DNA of 64,000 nucleotides from Chryseobacterium sp. T16E-39 (GTDB taxonomy: Bacteria; Bacteroidota; Bacteroidia; Flavobacteriales; Weeksellaceae), in assembly GCF_002216065.1 (NCBI RefSeq), contig NZ_CP022282.1, positions 3,100,001 to 3,164,000 of the forward strand, given 5' to 3'. A program made the position numbers and the translations under genes. The notes beneath the pieces were generated by a model. That model searched no databases. It saw nothing but the letters and a program-made list of their open reading frames with translations, and was not told where the DNA came from. Below are positions 34,182 to 43,202 of the stretch, piece after piece (positions within the stretch are counted from its first letter, which is position 1; the number at the start of each line of letters is the position of its first letter).

Positions 34182-34592
34182 ATGTATCCATCAGATTTAG
34201 TAATGCCTATGAAGGCTGAACTTACAGATAAAGGTTTTGAAGACTTGACAACTACAGCTCAGGTTGAAGAAGCATTAAAGCAATCAGGAACTACTCTATT
34301 GGTCATCAACTCAGTATGCGGATGCGCTGCGGGAGCTGCAAGACCAGGGGTTGTTTACTCTTTAACAGGAGATAAAAAACCTGATCATTTAACAACAGTT
34401 TTCGCAGGTTTCGATACTGAAGCAGTTTCAGAAGCTAGAAAACATTTAGCTCCATTTCCTCCAAGCTCACCTTGTGTAGCTCTTTTTAAAGATGGTGAAT
34501 TGGTTCACATGTTGGAAAGACATCACATTGAAGGAAATCCTGCAGGAGCAATCGCTGCAAACCTTCAGGCAGCTTACGATGAATATTGCTAG
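34182..34592 (+). CDS. BrxA/BrxB-family bacilliredoxin
   Basis: A 136-residue thioredoxin-fold protein of the YphP/YqiW (BrxA/BrxB) family. The active site is Cys46-Gly47-Cys48 (SVCGCAAGAARPG), and FPPSSPCVALFKDGELVHMLERH is conserved. In Firmicutes these remove bacillithiol from mixed disulfides; flavobacteria can also use bacillithiol, so a redox repair role is likely. It has its own canonical promoter and a terminator directly after it. Confidence 0.93.
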   Translation: MYPSDLVMPMKAELTDKGFEDLTTTAQVEEALKQSGTTLLVINSVCGCAAGAARPGVVYSLTGDKKPDHLTTVFAGFDTEAVSEARKHLAPFPPSSPCVALFKDGELVHMLERHHIEGNPAGAIAANLQAAYDEYC

Positions 34593-34615
34593 AAAAACAA
34601 TATATTCAGATAATC

Positions 34616-34648
34616 AACCGTTACAATATTTGTAACGGTTTTTTATTT
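34616..34648 (+). terminator. Terminator after the bacilliredoxin gene
   Basis: AACCGTTACA and TGTAACGGTT pair perfectly around ATATT and are followed by TTTTATTTT. Confidence 0.88.
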
Positions 34649-34685
34649 TAAGCCATAAAAAATTCTCTGAAAATTCAAATATCAT

Positions 34686-34693
34686 TATATTTG
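34686..34693 (+). promoter_or_regulatory. -7 element adjacent to the GH3-like start codon
   Basis: TATATTTG matches TAnnTTTG. Five bases separate it from ATG 34699, again suggesting a leaderless transcript as for mraZ. No TTG lies at the usual -33 distance. Confidence 0.5.
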
Positions 34694-34698
34694 TTGAA

Positions 34699-36216
34699 AT
34701 GGCAACGAAAGCACTCTTCAATACTGTGGTCAATTGGTTTATCCGTCAAAGGATAGATCAGATCCAGAATTTCATGAACCATCCTATTGAAACACAGAAA
34801 GGTATATTATTCTCTCAGTTGTTTCATGCTGAAGACACTGAATATGGTAAGAAGTATGGATTTAATTCAATTTCGAGTTATCAGGACTTTAAAAACAAAG
34901 TTCCGGTAGTTACCTACGAAGACTTTGAACCTTATATCGAAAGAGCCAGACAAGGCTATAAAGATGTAAGCTGGCCAGGCTATATTAAGCATTTTGCAAA
35001 ATCCTCAGGAACGACTAATGCAAAAAGTAAATTCATCCCTATTTCCGCTGAAAGCCTCGAATATTGCCATATGAAGGCCGGGAAAGATATGGTATCAATC
35101 TACGCCAACAACCATCCTGAAAATCAACTTTTCACTAATAAAAACTTGCGTTTGGGAGGAAGTTCTGAACTGTATGCCGACTTCAACACTAAATTTGGTG
35201 ATTTATCCGCTATTCTTATAGACAACCTTCCTTTCTGGGTGGAAATCACTACAACACCAAGCAAAAAGGTTTCATTAATGTCAGAATGGGAAAGTAAGCT
35301 TAAAGCTATTATCTCGGAAGTTAAAAACGAAGATGTAGGAAGTCTTCTCGGAGTTCCCAGCTGGATGCTCGTTTTGCTGCAAAGGGTTTTAAAAGAAACA
35401 GATGTGCAGAATATTTCCGAGCTGTGGCCTAATTTAGAAGTATTTTTTCACGGCGGAATAAGCTTTAAACCCTATAAAGAACAATACAGCCAGATCATTG
35501 GAAAGAGCATTAATTACTACGAAATCTACAATGCTTCTGAAGGCTTTTTTGGTATTCAGGACAGATCGAACAGTGATGAAATGCTTTTAATGCTTGACTA
35601 TGGAATTTTTTATGAATTTATTCCTATGGATCAATTTCATCTTTCTGATCCTCCGGTAGTAAGTCTTGAAGACGTTGAAGTTGGAAAGAATTACGCAATG
35701 GTCATCACTACCAATGGCGGATTATGGAGATATCTGATTGGAGATACAGTCGTATTTACTTCCGTTAATCCATTCAGGGTAAAAATTTCAGGAAGAACTA
35801 AACATTATATTAACGCCTTTGGAGAGGAACTTATGATTACTAATGTAGAATTAGCACTTTCCAAAGCCTGTCAGGAAACAGGAGCGGCCATTACAGACTT
35901 TACAGGAGCCCCTGTTTTCATGAAAGAAAATGAAAGCGGTGCTCATGAATGGATATTTGAATTCAGTAAAAATCCGGACAATCTGGAAGGTTTTATCGCA
36001 GCTTTCGATGATAACCTTAAAGCGGTAAATTCTGATTACGAAGCTAAAAGATATAACGATATTACATTAAAGAAGCCAATTGTTCATATTGCACGTCCCA
36101 ATTTATTTTACTGTTGGCTGGAATCGAAAGGAAAACTGGGTGGGCAAAATAAAGTTCCCAGACTTAGTAACGACCGGGAATATATAGATCCTTTATTAGA
36201 ACTCAACAAAAACTAA
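34699..36216 (+). CDS. GH3-family acyl-adenylating enzyme
   Basis: A 505-residue member of the GH3 branch of the ANL adenylate-forming superfamily, which in plants conjugates acyl hormones to amino acids. The ATP/phosphate loop is FAKSSGTTNAKSKFIP (about 94-109). YEIYNASEGFFGIQD and the C-terminal KISGRTKHYINAFGEELMITNVE hinge region are intact. The bacterial substrate is not known; a carboxylic acid is likely to be adenylated and amidated. It is a single-gene unit between two terminators. Confidence 0.9.
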   Translation: MATKALFNTVVNWFIRQRIDQIQNFMNHPIETQKGILFSQLFHAEDTEYGKKYGFNSISSYQDFKNKVPVVTYEDFEPYIERARQGYKDVSWPGYIKHFAKSSGTTNAKSKFIPISAESLEYCHMKAGKDMVSIYANNHPENQLFTNKNLRLGGSSELYADFNTKFGDLSAILIDNLPFWVEITTTPSKKVSLMSEWESKLKAIISEVKNEDVGSLLGVPSWMLVLLQRVLKETDVQNISELWPNLEVFFHGGISFKPYKEQYSQIIGKSINYYEIYNASEGFFGIQDRSNSDEMLLMLDYGIFYEFIPMDQFHLSDPPVVSLEDVEVGKNYAMVITTNGGLWRYLIGDTVVFTSVNPFRVKISGRTKHYINAFGEELMITNVELALSKACQETGAAITDFTGAPVFMKENESGAHEWIFEFSKNPDNLEGFIAAFDDNLKAVNSDYEAKRYNDITLKKPIVHIARPNLFYCWLESKGKLGGQNKVPRLSNDREYIDPLLELNKN

Positions 36217-36224
36217 TGCATAAA

Positions 36225-36258
36225 AAAACCGCAGCTTTCAAGTGCGGTTTTATTTTTT
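36225..36258. terminator. Bidirectional terminator between the GH3-like gene and a converging lipoprotein gene
   Basis: AAAACCGCA and TGCGGTTTT pair around a nine-base loop, with A-run on one side and T-run on the other. It serves both converging genes. Confidence 0.85.
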
Positions 36259-36637
36259 ATTTCTTCAAATCTTCTTTTAATTTTTTAGCTCCTTCTTCCA
36301 CTTTTCCGGCTCCTTTAGCTGCAGCATCTTTTACATCTTTTCCGATTTCTTTTGCACCGGCTTTAATATCTTTCCCGGCTTCATTCAGATCTGATTTCGC
36401 TTTCTGCGCTGCATTATCTATTTTATCCCCTGTTGCATCAACTTTAGCTTTAACGTCCTCTTTTGCCTTATTTACCTTAGAACTATCGATAATATCAGCT
36501 GGACTTTGGGTTACTGTAGTGCTTGTTGTAGTTATTGATCCATCCGGATTTTCAACCTGCTCAGTTTTTGTCGTTGATTTAGTACATGAAACGGCTAATA
36601 GACCAACCATAAGTACTGTTACAATTTGTTTTTTCAT
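36257..36637 (-). CDS. LEA-like repeat lipoprotein
   Basis: A 126-residue lipoprotein. The signal ends in the lipobox LLAVSC (Cys18). The mature part has a Thr-rich linker and then Lys/Ala/Asp-rich helical repeats of the form K-DV-DAAAKGAGKVEEGAKKL, typical of LEA-like or YtxH-like amphipathic helices. No enzyme motif. Such proteins are often linked to envelope or osmotic stress (inference). The next gene upstream on the same strand is another small lipoprotein. Confidence 0.8.
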   Translation of the reverse strand: MKKQIVTVLMVGLLAVSCTKSTTKTEQVENPDGSITTTSTTVTQSPADIIDSSKVNKAKEDVKAKVDATGDKIDNAAQKAKSDLNEAGKDIKAGAKEIGKDVKDAAAKGAGKVEEGAKKLKEDLKK

Positions 36638-36694
36638 TTTGATATTTTTTAAGAGTGTTTTTAAAATTATAAAAAACTGCGAAAGTTTTATTCT

Positions 36695-37039
36695 TTACAC
36701 AGAAGCTTTAACAGGAGCCTTTTCCTTATCTTCTTTTTCTGTTTTCTTCTTTTCTTCTTCCTGCTTCTTTTTATTCTCCTTCTCAAGCTCTTCTTTAATA
36801 CGCTTTTCTTCTTTCTGAATTCTAAGCGCTTCCTTTAAGGAATCCTGGTATCTCTGAGAGGACATCCTGATTTGCCTTACAATGTCTACTGATGTTGCTC
36901 CGGCAGAAAAGGAATCAATAGCAGTTGTATCATACTGCATTTTTATATTCTGATTATCATCTACGGGGGCGGGTTCTCTTTTAGAGCATGAAATAAATAA
37001 GATGGAGAAAGTTCCAGCCACAAAAAATAAATTTTTCAT
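36695..37039 (-). CDS. Small lipoprotein with Lys/Glu-rich helix
   Basis: A 114-residue lipoprotein. Signal peptide with lipobox ILFISC (Cys18). Residues about 60-105 form a single highly charged Glu/Lys helix, possibly coiled coil. I recognise no family. It starts four bases after the stop of the upstream phosphatase paralog and is therefore in the same transcription unit as mutL-rhomboid-EEP-EEP. Confidence 0.75.
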   Translation of the reverse strand: MKNLFFVAGTFSILFISCSKREPAPVDDNQNIKMQYDTTAIDSFSAGATSVDIVRQIRMSSQRYQDSLKEALRIQKEEKRIKEELEKENKKKQEEEKKKTEKEDKEKAPVKASV

Positions 37040-37043
37040 GGAA

Positions 37044-38009
37044 CTAATTTAACTGAAATTCTGCAATTACCGGATAATGGTCTGATAATTTTACAGATTG
37101 ATCTATTTTATAGCTTATCGGGATAACATCTTTAGAAGTAAAAATATAATCAAGCCTTAAAGGAATCTTATAATCATGAAAGCTTGTAGACACCCCATTT
37201 CCTACGGTCAAAAAAGCATCATCTAAGTTCTTTCCAAGGTTATAATACTCGTAAGAATTTGGGACAGAGTTAAAATCTCCTGCCAATATCACCGGATATG
37301 GAGAAAAATCAATCGCTTTTCTGATTTTTGTTATTTGTTCTTCATGTGCTCTGAAGGTAGGAGTCATATGAGATAAAAGAAGATGTAGCTTATTGGATCC
37401 TTTTCCTAAATCAAACATAGATTTATTCAAACGAAATGGCTCCAGATAGACATTGACTATTCTTACAATCTTTCCATTGATATCAATATCAGCATAAAAA
37501 GAATTCCCTCTTGATTTATCTTCTATTAATTCAGCCTGTCTTAGAATCTTATGTTTGGTCTTTAAGATCACAACAGGATACTTAATCATATCTTTTCTTA
37601 TGACCCTGTTTGTGTCTTTTTCCTGTACTAAAATAATATCTGCATTCTGATCCTGAATATATCGCTTCACTTTATCCCAGCCAAACTCACCATATTTAAC
37701 ATTAAATGTCAATATTTTAACATCCCGGATCGATTTATAATTTTCAGTTTTAGGAGAAAAATTAACCCAGCGTCTGATTGGGTTATAGAAAATAAAAGTA
37801 CTTAGGATAAAAACAACCGCAATTTTATTTCTTTTGATGATCCACACTAACGTCAGCAAAATATGCAATAGTACGAAATAAGGAAAGCCAAGAGAAAGAA
37901 GATTTAAGCCAGCGATAAAGTTAGGAGGTATCCATGCATTCCCTAAGGTGCACAGTAGTAATACGATAACTGCAATATGCAAAAATAACAATATCTGGTT
38001 CGGCTTCAT
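37044..38009 (-). CDS. Endonuclease/exonuclease/phosphatase-family membrane protein (paralog B)
   Basis: A 321-residue protein with about three N-terminal transmembrane segments (residues 5-90) followed by an EEP catalytic domain. ILTFNVKYGEF, DIILVQEKDTN, VILAGDFNSVPNSYEY, RLDYIFTS and SDHYPVIAEF carry the metal and catalytic residues. The catalytic domain probably lies in the periplasm, where nucleic acid, sugar-phosphate or lipid phosphoesters are possible substrates. It is a tandem paralog of the gene at 38084: both share the same layout and motifs. Confidence 0.88.
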   Translation of the reverse strand: MKPNQILLFLHIAVIVLLLCTLGNAWIPPNFIAGLNLLSLGFPYFVLLHILLTLVWIIKRNKIAVVFILSTFIFYNPIRRWVNFSPKTENYKSIRDVKILTFNVKYGEFGWDKVKRYIQDQNADIILVQEKDTNRVIRKDMIKYPVVILKTKHKILRQAELIEDKSRGNSFYADIDINGKIVRIVNVYLEPFRLNKSMFDLGKGSNKLHLLLSHMTPTFRAHEEQITKIRKAIDFSPYPVILAGDFNSVPNSYEYYNLGKNLDDAFLTVGNGVSTSFHDYKIPLRLDYIFTSKDVIPISYKIDQSVKLSDHYPVIAEFQLN

Positions 38010-38083
38010 GAAAAAAAACGGTCTAGCCTATTTTTCATCAAAAATCTTACCAAGGTTAAAACTTTTAACGTATTTTATGATTA

Positions 38084-39073
38084 TTATTTTTTTAATTTGA
38101 ATGTTGCGATCACAGGATAATGGTCTGAAATTCTGACAGAACGGTCAACTTTATAGCTTAAAGGCTGTATAGACTGCGAAGTAAAAACATAATCAATCCT
38201 TATCGGAAATTTATAATCATGGAAGCTTGTTGCACTTCCTCGTCCTGATTCTACAAAGGCATCTTTCAAACCTTTTCCTAAGTGATAATACTCATAAGAA
38301 TTAGGAACGGAGTTAAAATCACCTACCAGTATCACAGGATAAGGAGACTCATCAATCCCTTTTCTTACAGCAGCTACCTGCTCCTGATGCATTTTGAAGG
38401 TCGGAATTAGTCTTTTAACAATATCTTTAACTTTCTGCTCATCCTCATCACTATTTCCTTTCAGCTTTACCATATTTTTTTCAAACTTAAACGGCTGAAG
38501 ATATACATTGATAAATCTATAGGTATTTCCTTTTATTTCAATATCCGTTTGATTGGCGTAGGCATTATTCGTTTCAGAATTACTTTCAATCAGCTCCTTC
38601 TGGTCTATAATTTTATATTTTGAAAAAATTGAGATAATCGGATCTCCCTTTCCTTTGCCTAAGCCTTCAAAGTTATAATCCCTTACATGCTCTTGCATTA
38701 AAACAATATCCGGGTTTTGGGCATTTATATAATCTTCAATATTTTTGATCCCCAACACTCCTCCTTTGGCATTCAATGAAATAATCTTCAAGTCGGATGC
38801 TTCCCTATTTTCAGAAGAATAATTTACCCATCTCTTAACAGGATTCACAAAAAGAAAACCCAAAGCAATAAATACAATTGCCCTCTTTTTCCAGTTAAAT
38901 ACCCAGAAAACAGTTAACACTACGTAAGCGATTATTAAAACCGGAAACCCTAAAGATAAAAGATTAAACCAGGGATATACTTTAGGGGGTACATAGGCAT
39001 TTAGTAATGTTCCCAATAAAAGAAACAATATTCCCAAATGGGCAATTAAAAATATAAGGCGGACTATCTTCAC
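38084..39073 (-). CDS. Endonuclease/exonuclease/phosphatase-family membrane protein (paralog A)
   Basis: A 329-residue protein with three N-terminal transmembrane segments and an EEP domain. Motifs: KIISLNAKGGVLG, DIVLMQEHVRD, VILVGDFNSVPNSYEY, RIDYVFTS, SDHYPVIATF. The near-identical order of motifs with the next gene shows a local duplication. It lies nine bases downstream of the rhomboid gene. Confidence 0.88.
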   Translation of the reverse strand: MKIVRLIFLIAHLGILFLLLGTLLNAYVPPKVYPWFNLLSLGFPVLIIAYVVLTVFWVFNWKKRAIVFIALGFLFVNPVKRWVNYSSENREASDLKIISLNAKGGVLGIKNIEDYINAQNPDIVLMQEHVRDYNFEGLGKGKGDPIISIFSKYKIIDQKELIESNSETNNAYANQTDIEIKGNTYRFINVYLQPFKFEKNMVKLKGNSDEDEQKVKDIVKRLIPTFKMHQEQVAAVRKGIDESPYPVILVGDFNSVPNSYEYYHLGKGLKDAFVESGRGSATSFHDYKFPIRIDYVFTSQSIQPLSYKVDRSVRISDHYPVIATFKLKK

Positions 39074-39082
39074 AGGATTACA

Positions 39083-39817
39083 TTAACGGAATCTATACAA
39101 GTGCTTTTTCCATATTAAAGCTAAAATAAATCCTACAATAGCTCCCCCCACGTGAGCAAAATGAGCAATTCCGCCCACATTTCCGGAAATACCTAAATAA
39201 ATAGAAATAACGAGTAATATCGGCAGCAGATACTTTACTTTAATGGGTACAGGAATAAACATGATTCCAATTTTTGAATCCGGATACAGGGTCGCAAAAG
39301 CTGCAATAACCCCAAAAATAGCTCCCGAAGCTCCAACCATAGGAGTTCTCAGTGCATTATATAGGTTTTGAGATAATTCTTTTCCTTCTGCCGTTGTTGC
39401 GCTGATATTCATATCCCCGGCGTATCCTATTGCTGCCTTTTTATAAATTTCAGCAGCATTTAATCCTAATCCTTCAAGACTGGAAGTGATTTGTTGAATC
39501 TCAATAAAATTCCACAAATTGAATAGGAAAAATGCGCCTAAACCACTCACAAAATAAAGGATCAAATATTTTTTCTCTCCCAATGACTGCTCCAAAATAG
39601 GACCAAAACTCCACAATGTCAACATATTAAATAAAATATGTGTAAGACCACCATGCATAAACATATGGGTTATAATTTGCCACGATTTAAAATTAGGAGA
39701 AAATGGATAATACGCTGAAAGAGTATTATAGAGCTGAGGAAATATATAGCATGCAATAAATACAATAATATTTATTATAATTATATTTCTTGTGATCGGT
39801 GGTATATTGTTAAACAT
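39083..39817 (-). CDS. Rhomboid-family intramembrane serine protease
   Basis: A 244-residue polytopic protease. HMFMHGGLTHILFNMLTLW contains the conserved His-rich membrane helix. The catalytic serine is in MVGASGAIFGVIAAF, and the catalytic histidine in HFAHVGGAIVGF. An inserted loop at about 95-150 is predicted to be extracytoplasmic. The gene begins two bases after the mutL stop, so the two are cotranscribed. Substrates are unknown. Confidence 0.92.
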   Translation of the reverse strand: MFNNIPPITRNIIIINIIVFIACYIFPQLYNTLSAYYPFSPNFKSWQIITHMFMHGGLTHILFNMLTLWSFGPILEQSLGEKKYLILYFVSGLGAFFLFNLWNFIEIQQITSSLEGLGLNAAEIYKKAAIGYAGDMNISATTAEGKELSQNLYNALRTPMVGASGAIFGVIAAFATLYPDSKIGIMFIPVPIKVKYLLPILLVISIYLGISGNVGGIAHFAHVGGAIVGFILALIWKKHLYRFR

Positions 39818-39819
39818 TT

Positions 39820-41601
39820 TTAAAATTTGTTTTTAAAATCATTGAAAGGAACTTCATAAAAGCATCTCTTCCCGTTAGGTAAAAATTCAGGAAACCCTAA
39901 TGCTGTGAAGTCCTTAATTAATTGCTCAGCATCTTTTTTATAAATAAAATCAAATCTGGATTTTGACTGCATCTTGGTCCACTGATTCTGATAATATTGG
40001 GCAAACTCTTCCTCTGTTTTATATTCCAGGACCTCAAAAAGGTCTTCAAGAAATTTCATTACCTGCGTTTCTTTCAGTCCCTCGGGAACTGCGTCTATTC
40101 TTAAAACACTTTCATGGGCCACTTTCATATCGAACCCAAGTTCCGGAAGGTATTTTTTGATCGATTTATATTTATTCTTCTCAATCTCATTCATGTGATA
40201 TTCTAAGGAGAAAAGAAGTGCGTGGCTATTCGTTGCCCCTTTTTTTGTTGGCTTACTGTTTTCGGAAACAAAAAGCCTGTGCATTCTTCCCAAATCTAAC
40301 ATCAGGGTTCTGTCTCCTTTATTGAACAGCCAATATCCATTAGGAAGCCTCATAAGATCTTCATCAAAATCTTCATCTTCAAAAAGGTTAATCTTTGAAG
40401 GTTCAGCAGAGATATTCTGATGATACATTTCTGCAAGGTTTTGGATTTCAGCCTGCCTTACTCCCCGCTCTTCTAAAAAAGGATTGTAGTCTTTATCGAC
40501 AACAATTTCAGGCATTTTTATAATCCCGCCACTGTTTCCTTTGCTTGGAAAAGTCTTTTGCATAAGCTCATCCAGCTGAGGATCTTTCTCAAAATCAAGA
40601 CTTGGAGCCACATTATAGATCCCCAAAGATCTTTTTATCGTAGAACGGATCAGCGCAAAAATAAGATGTTCATCCTCAAATTTAACTTCTGTCTTTTGTG
40701 GATGGATATTAACGTCTATTTTCTCAGGATCCAACTCCAGAAAAAGAAAGAATGTTGGAATATATCCGGGTAGAAGCAATCCCTCAAATGCCTCCTGAAC
40801 TGCTTTATTAAAATAGGGGCTCTTAAAGAATCTTCCATTAACGAAGATAAACTGTTCTCCACGTGTCTTTTTCGCTCCTTCCGGCTTTGCTACAAACCCA
40901 TGAAGTTTACACCAGATGATATCTTCCTTGATGGGAATAAGCTGCGGCTGCAGTTTTCTTCCAAAAATATCAACAATGCGCTGCATCTGGCTTCCTTTTC
41001 TCAATCGGAAAACAGGTTCATCATCATGAAATAAAGAGAATTCTAAATTTTCATGAGCCAGGGCAACCCGTTGGAATTCATCAATAACATGTCTGAATTC
41101 AATATTATTATTTTTAAGGAATTTTCTTCTTGCCGGAACATTAAAGAAAAGATTTTTCACTAAAAAGTTGGACCCATCAGAAGTTTGAACAGGATCCTGA
41201 AATTGAAAAACACCGCCTTCAATATAGATATTGGTTCCGATATTCGTTTCTTTTTGCTTTGTCCTAAGCTCTACCTGGGAAACCGCTGCTATGGAAGCCA
41301 GAGCTTCACCGCGAAACCCTTTCGTTGCAATCTTGAAAATATCTTCTGTCCCCCTGATTTTAGAGGTGGCATGTCTTTCAAAAGCCATTCTGGCATCTGT
41401 TTCTGACATCCCTTTTCCATCATCGACCACCTGTATCAGATTTTTTCCAGCATCCCTTACGATCAGTTCAATTTTAGAAGCATCTGCATCGATAGCATTC
41501 TCCAATAATTCTTTCACAATGGACGCAGGTCTCTGCACCACTTCTCCTGCCGCAATTTGGTTGGCTACATGATCCGGTAAAAGCTGAATAATATCTGACA
41601 T
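39820..41601 (-). CDS. mutL: DNA mismatch repair protein MutL
   Basis: GHKL ATPase linking MutS recognition to strand processing. ATP-site motifs: KELLENAIDADASKIEL (motif I), VDDGKGMSETDA (motif II), TKGFRGEALASIAAVSQ (motif III). FVNGRFFKSPYFNKAV and LFLELDPEKIDVNIHPQKTE complete the N-terminal part. The C-terminal dimerisation domain spans about 410-593. I do not see the DQHA(x)2E(x)4E endonuclease motif, so it may lack intrinsic nicking activity. First gene of a minus-strand operon. Confidence 0.95.
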   Translation of the reverse strand: MSDIIQLLPDHVANQIAAGEVVQRPASIVKELLENAIDADASKIELIVRDAGKNLIQVVDDGKGMSETDARMAFERHATSKIRGTEDIFKIATKGFRGEALASIAAVSQVELRTKQKETNIGTNIYIEGGVFQFQDPVQTSDGSNFLVKNLFFNVPARRKFLKNNNIEFRHVIDEFQRVALAHENLEFSLFHDDEPVFRLRKGSQMQRIVDIFGRKLQPQLIPIKEDIIWCKLHGFVAKPEGAKKTRGEQFIFVNGRFFKSPYFNKAVQEAFEGLLLPGYIPTFFLFLELDPEKIDVNIHPQKTEVKFEDEHLIFALIRSTIKRSLGIYNVAPSLDFEKDPQLDELMQKTFPSKGNSGGIIKMPEIVVDKDYNPFLEERGVRQAEIQNLAEMYHQNISAEPSKINLFEDEDFDEDLMRLPNGYWLFNKGDRTLMLDLGRMHRLFVSENSKPTKKGATNSHALLFSLEYHMNEIEKNKYKSIKKYLPELGFDMKVAHESVLRIDAVPEGLKETQVMKFLEDLFEVLEYKTEEEFAQYYQNQWTKMQSKSRFDFIYKKDAEQLIKDFTALGFPEFLPNGKRCFYEVPFNDFKNKF

Positions 41602-41622
41602 AAAAAACGTTAAATCAACTTA

Positions 41623-41630
41623 CAAAAATA
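41623..41630 (-). promoter_or_regulatory. -7 element of the mutL operon
   Basis: TATTTTTG on the minus strand matches TAnnTTTG. It lies 21 bases upstream of the mutL ATG, with a TTG 23 bases further upstream (41654-41656). Confidence 0.55.
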
Positions 41631-41846
41631 GTCAATGAAAATGGGAATAAAAACAATAAAAACGTGAATTAAAATTTAATTATCCATATGCAAAAATTCT
41701 GCCTTTTCTAATGAATTCAAAAATCCCTTTATTTTTAACCCTTTTTTAAAATACAATCCCCTAATTGTACGAGACAAATAGAGGATTGATTCACAGCTTG
41801 TTTACACAAAATTAATACTGATAGATTCTTTATTTTTTCTTATATT

Positions 41847-42674
41847 TTAATCATCAAATACAAGTCTTCTTTTTTCTTTGGTTTTGCTTCTTCCATGGAT
41901 CTTATCATAAAGATTAGCTAAAACACTTGGCTTTTTATAGATCTTATTATATCTGTAACGTGTATTGAAGTGTCGGATATTGATGGTATAAAAATCATAC
42001 CCAATAACCACTAAAAGACATACACTGATAACATAAAACACCCTGAATTCCAGATAGTAATAAGTTAACCCCGAAAACACAGCCCCCAATACATACGCCA
42101 GCATAATACTTGAAAGTAATTTCGCTCTTGCAATCAATTCCGGGTTCTTTCTGTATTTTTTATGAGTAAACATGGATACCAAAATTCCTAAGTCAGTGGT
42201 CGTTCCTGTAAGGTGGGTGGTCTTTACGGAGAAGTTCGAAATACTTGCCGTCAAACCATTCTGTAAACCTGTAGCAAAAAGCATCAAGGCTACAAGATAT
42301 TCTGTTTCTTCCACTGTTCTCTGATAAAAGAACTGTCCATAAATCCCGACAAAGAGCAAACACATAATTTCCAATATAATAGGCATTGCATGCGCAAAAT
42401 ATTTGCTTCTTTTGTTAAAATTAATAACGAAGAAGTTGGCAACAAAACTTCCAAAAAAGAAAAGGAAAATCCACGCACCTACTACTGCCACCTGAGTCCA
42501 GTTTCCTTTACTTATTTCTGCTGCAAAAATAGCGTAGTGCCCTGTTACGTTTGAGGTAAAAGAGAGAAAAATTAAGAGAGATGCTATATTTATAGTTCCC
42601 GCCGTAAAGGCCGTCAGCGTCCCCAATCTGATATTGTCTCCCAATGTCCTGCTGTTACTATAATTTCTTAACAT
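41847..42674 (-). CDS. YoaK/DUF1275-family membrane protein
   Basis: A 275-residue protein with about six transmembrane segments. LTAFTAGTINIASLLIF, the NWTQVAVVGAWIFLFFFGSF region, ATGLQNGLTASISNFSVKTTHLTGTTTDLG and KLLSSIMLAYVLGAVFSG are characteristic of DUF1275. Function is not established. The C-terminus carries a basic cytoplasmic tail. It lies 33 bases downstream of the USP-like gene. Confidence 0.9.
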   Translation of the reverse strand: MLRNYSNSRTLGDNIRLGTLTAFTAGTINIASLLIFLSFTSNVTGHYAIFAAEISKGNWTQVAVVGAWIFLFFFGSFVANFFVINFNKRSKYFAHAMPIILEIMCLLFVGIYGQFFYQRTVEETEYLVALMLFATGLQNGLTASISNFSVKTTHLTGTTTDLGILVSMFTHKKYRKNPELIARAKLLSSIMLAYVLGAVFSGLTYYYLEFRVFYVISVCLLVVIGYDFYTINIRHFNTRYRYNKIYKKPSVLANLYDKIHGRSKTKEKRRLVFDD

Positions 42675-42707
42675 TTTTTTTAATTTAAATAATTGAACTG
42701 TATATAT

Positions 42708-43202
42708 TTATACCTCGACAAAAATCTCAGCAAGTCTTCCTCTTTCCGGAAGGCTTTGAGAAATTTCCAGAACGATCTCATGTGATTCAAGATCTTTACA
42801 TTTTTTGATAAATGGAATGATGTCAAACTTTCCTTTACCTTTGCTTTTAACAGATGGTGAGTAATAAGCTTCGTCAATTTTTTCTGTTGCTACATAATTA
42901 TTGAACGTTCTTTGAAAGCTTCCTGTGAAGATATCGCAGGTCATCTTATTAATCAGGTGTGGATATTTATTTTTGATAATGCTGAATGCATCACAAAATT
43001 CCTGGGATCTTATCTTATTAAATATGTGACTCTTTGTTGTGAACAAAAGATCTCTAATAGAATCTCCCATATCATACCCTGATACGAATACTATGTTGAA
43101 TTGTGTTTCTTCTTCTTTTCTGTTTTTCTCTTTAAGTACTTTTTTCAATATATTCAATGACTCAAGAGAGTAGTCTGTGGCAATTAAAATAGTTTTGGTC
43201 AT
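42708..43202 (-). CDS. Universal-stress-protein-like hypothetical
   Basis: A 164-residue protein. The opening TKTILIATDYSLESLNILKKVLK resembles the first strand and helix of USP/HUP folds, but later USP nucleotide motifs (G-x2-G-x9-G-S/T) are not evident. A Lys-rich loop KSKGKGKFD and FIKKCKDLES follow. I regard it as USP-like only in its N-terminal part. A perfect TAGTTTTG box at 43243-43250 (minus strand) should be its promoter. Confidence 0.65.
   Translation of the reverse strand: MTKTILIATDYSLESLNILKKVLKEKNRKEEETQFNIVFVSGYDMGDSIRDLLFTTKSHIFNKIRSQEFCDAFSIIKNKYPHLINKMTCDIFTGSFQRTFNNYVATEKIDEAYYSPSVKSKGKGKFDIIPFIKKCKDLESHEIVLEISQSLPERGRLAEIFVEV

Noticed and set aside
36216..36818. 200-codon plus-strand frame starting at the GH3-like stop
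   Set aside because: It runs antisense through two small lipoproteins with clear lipoboxes and is Phe/Ser-rich low complexity, as expected for the reverse strand of Lys/Glu/Ala-rich helices.
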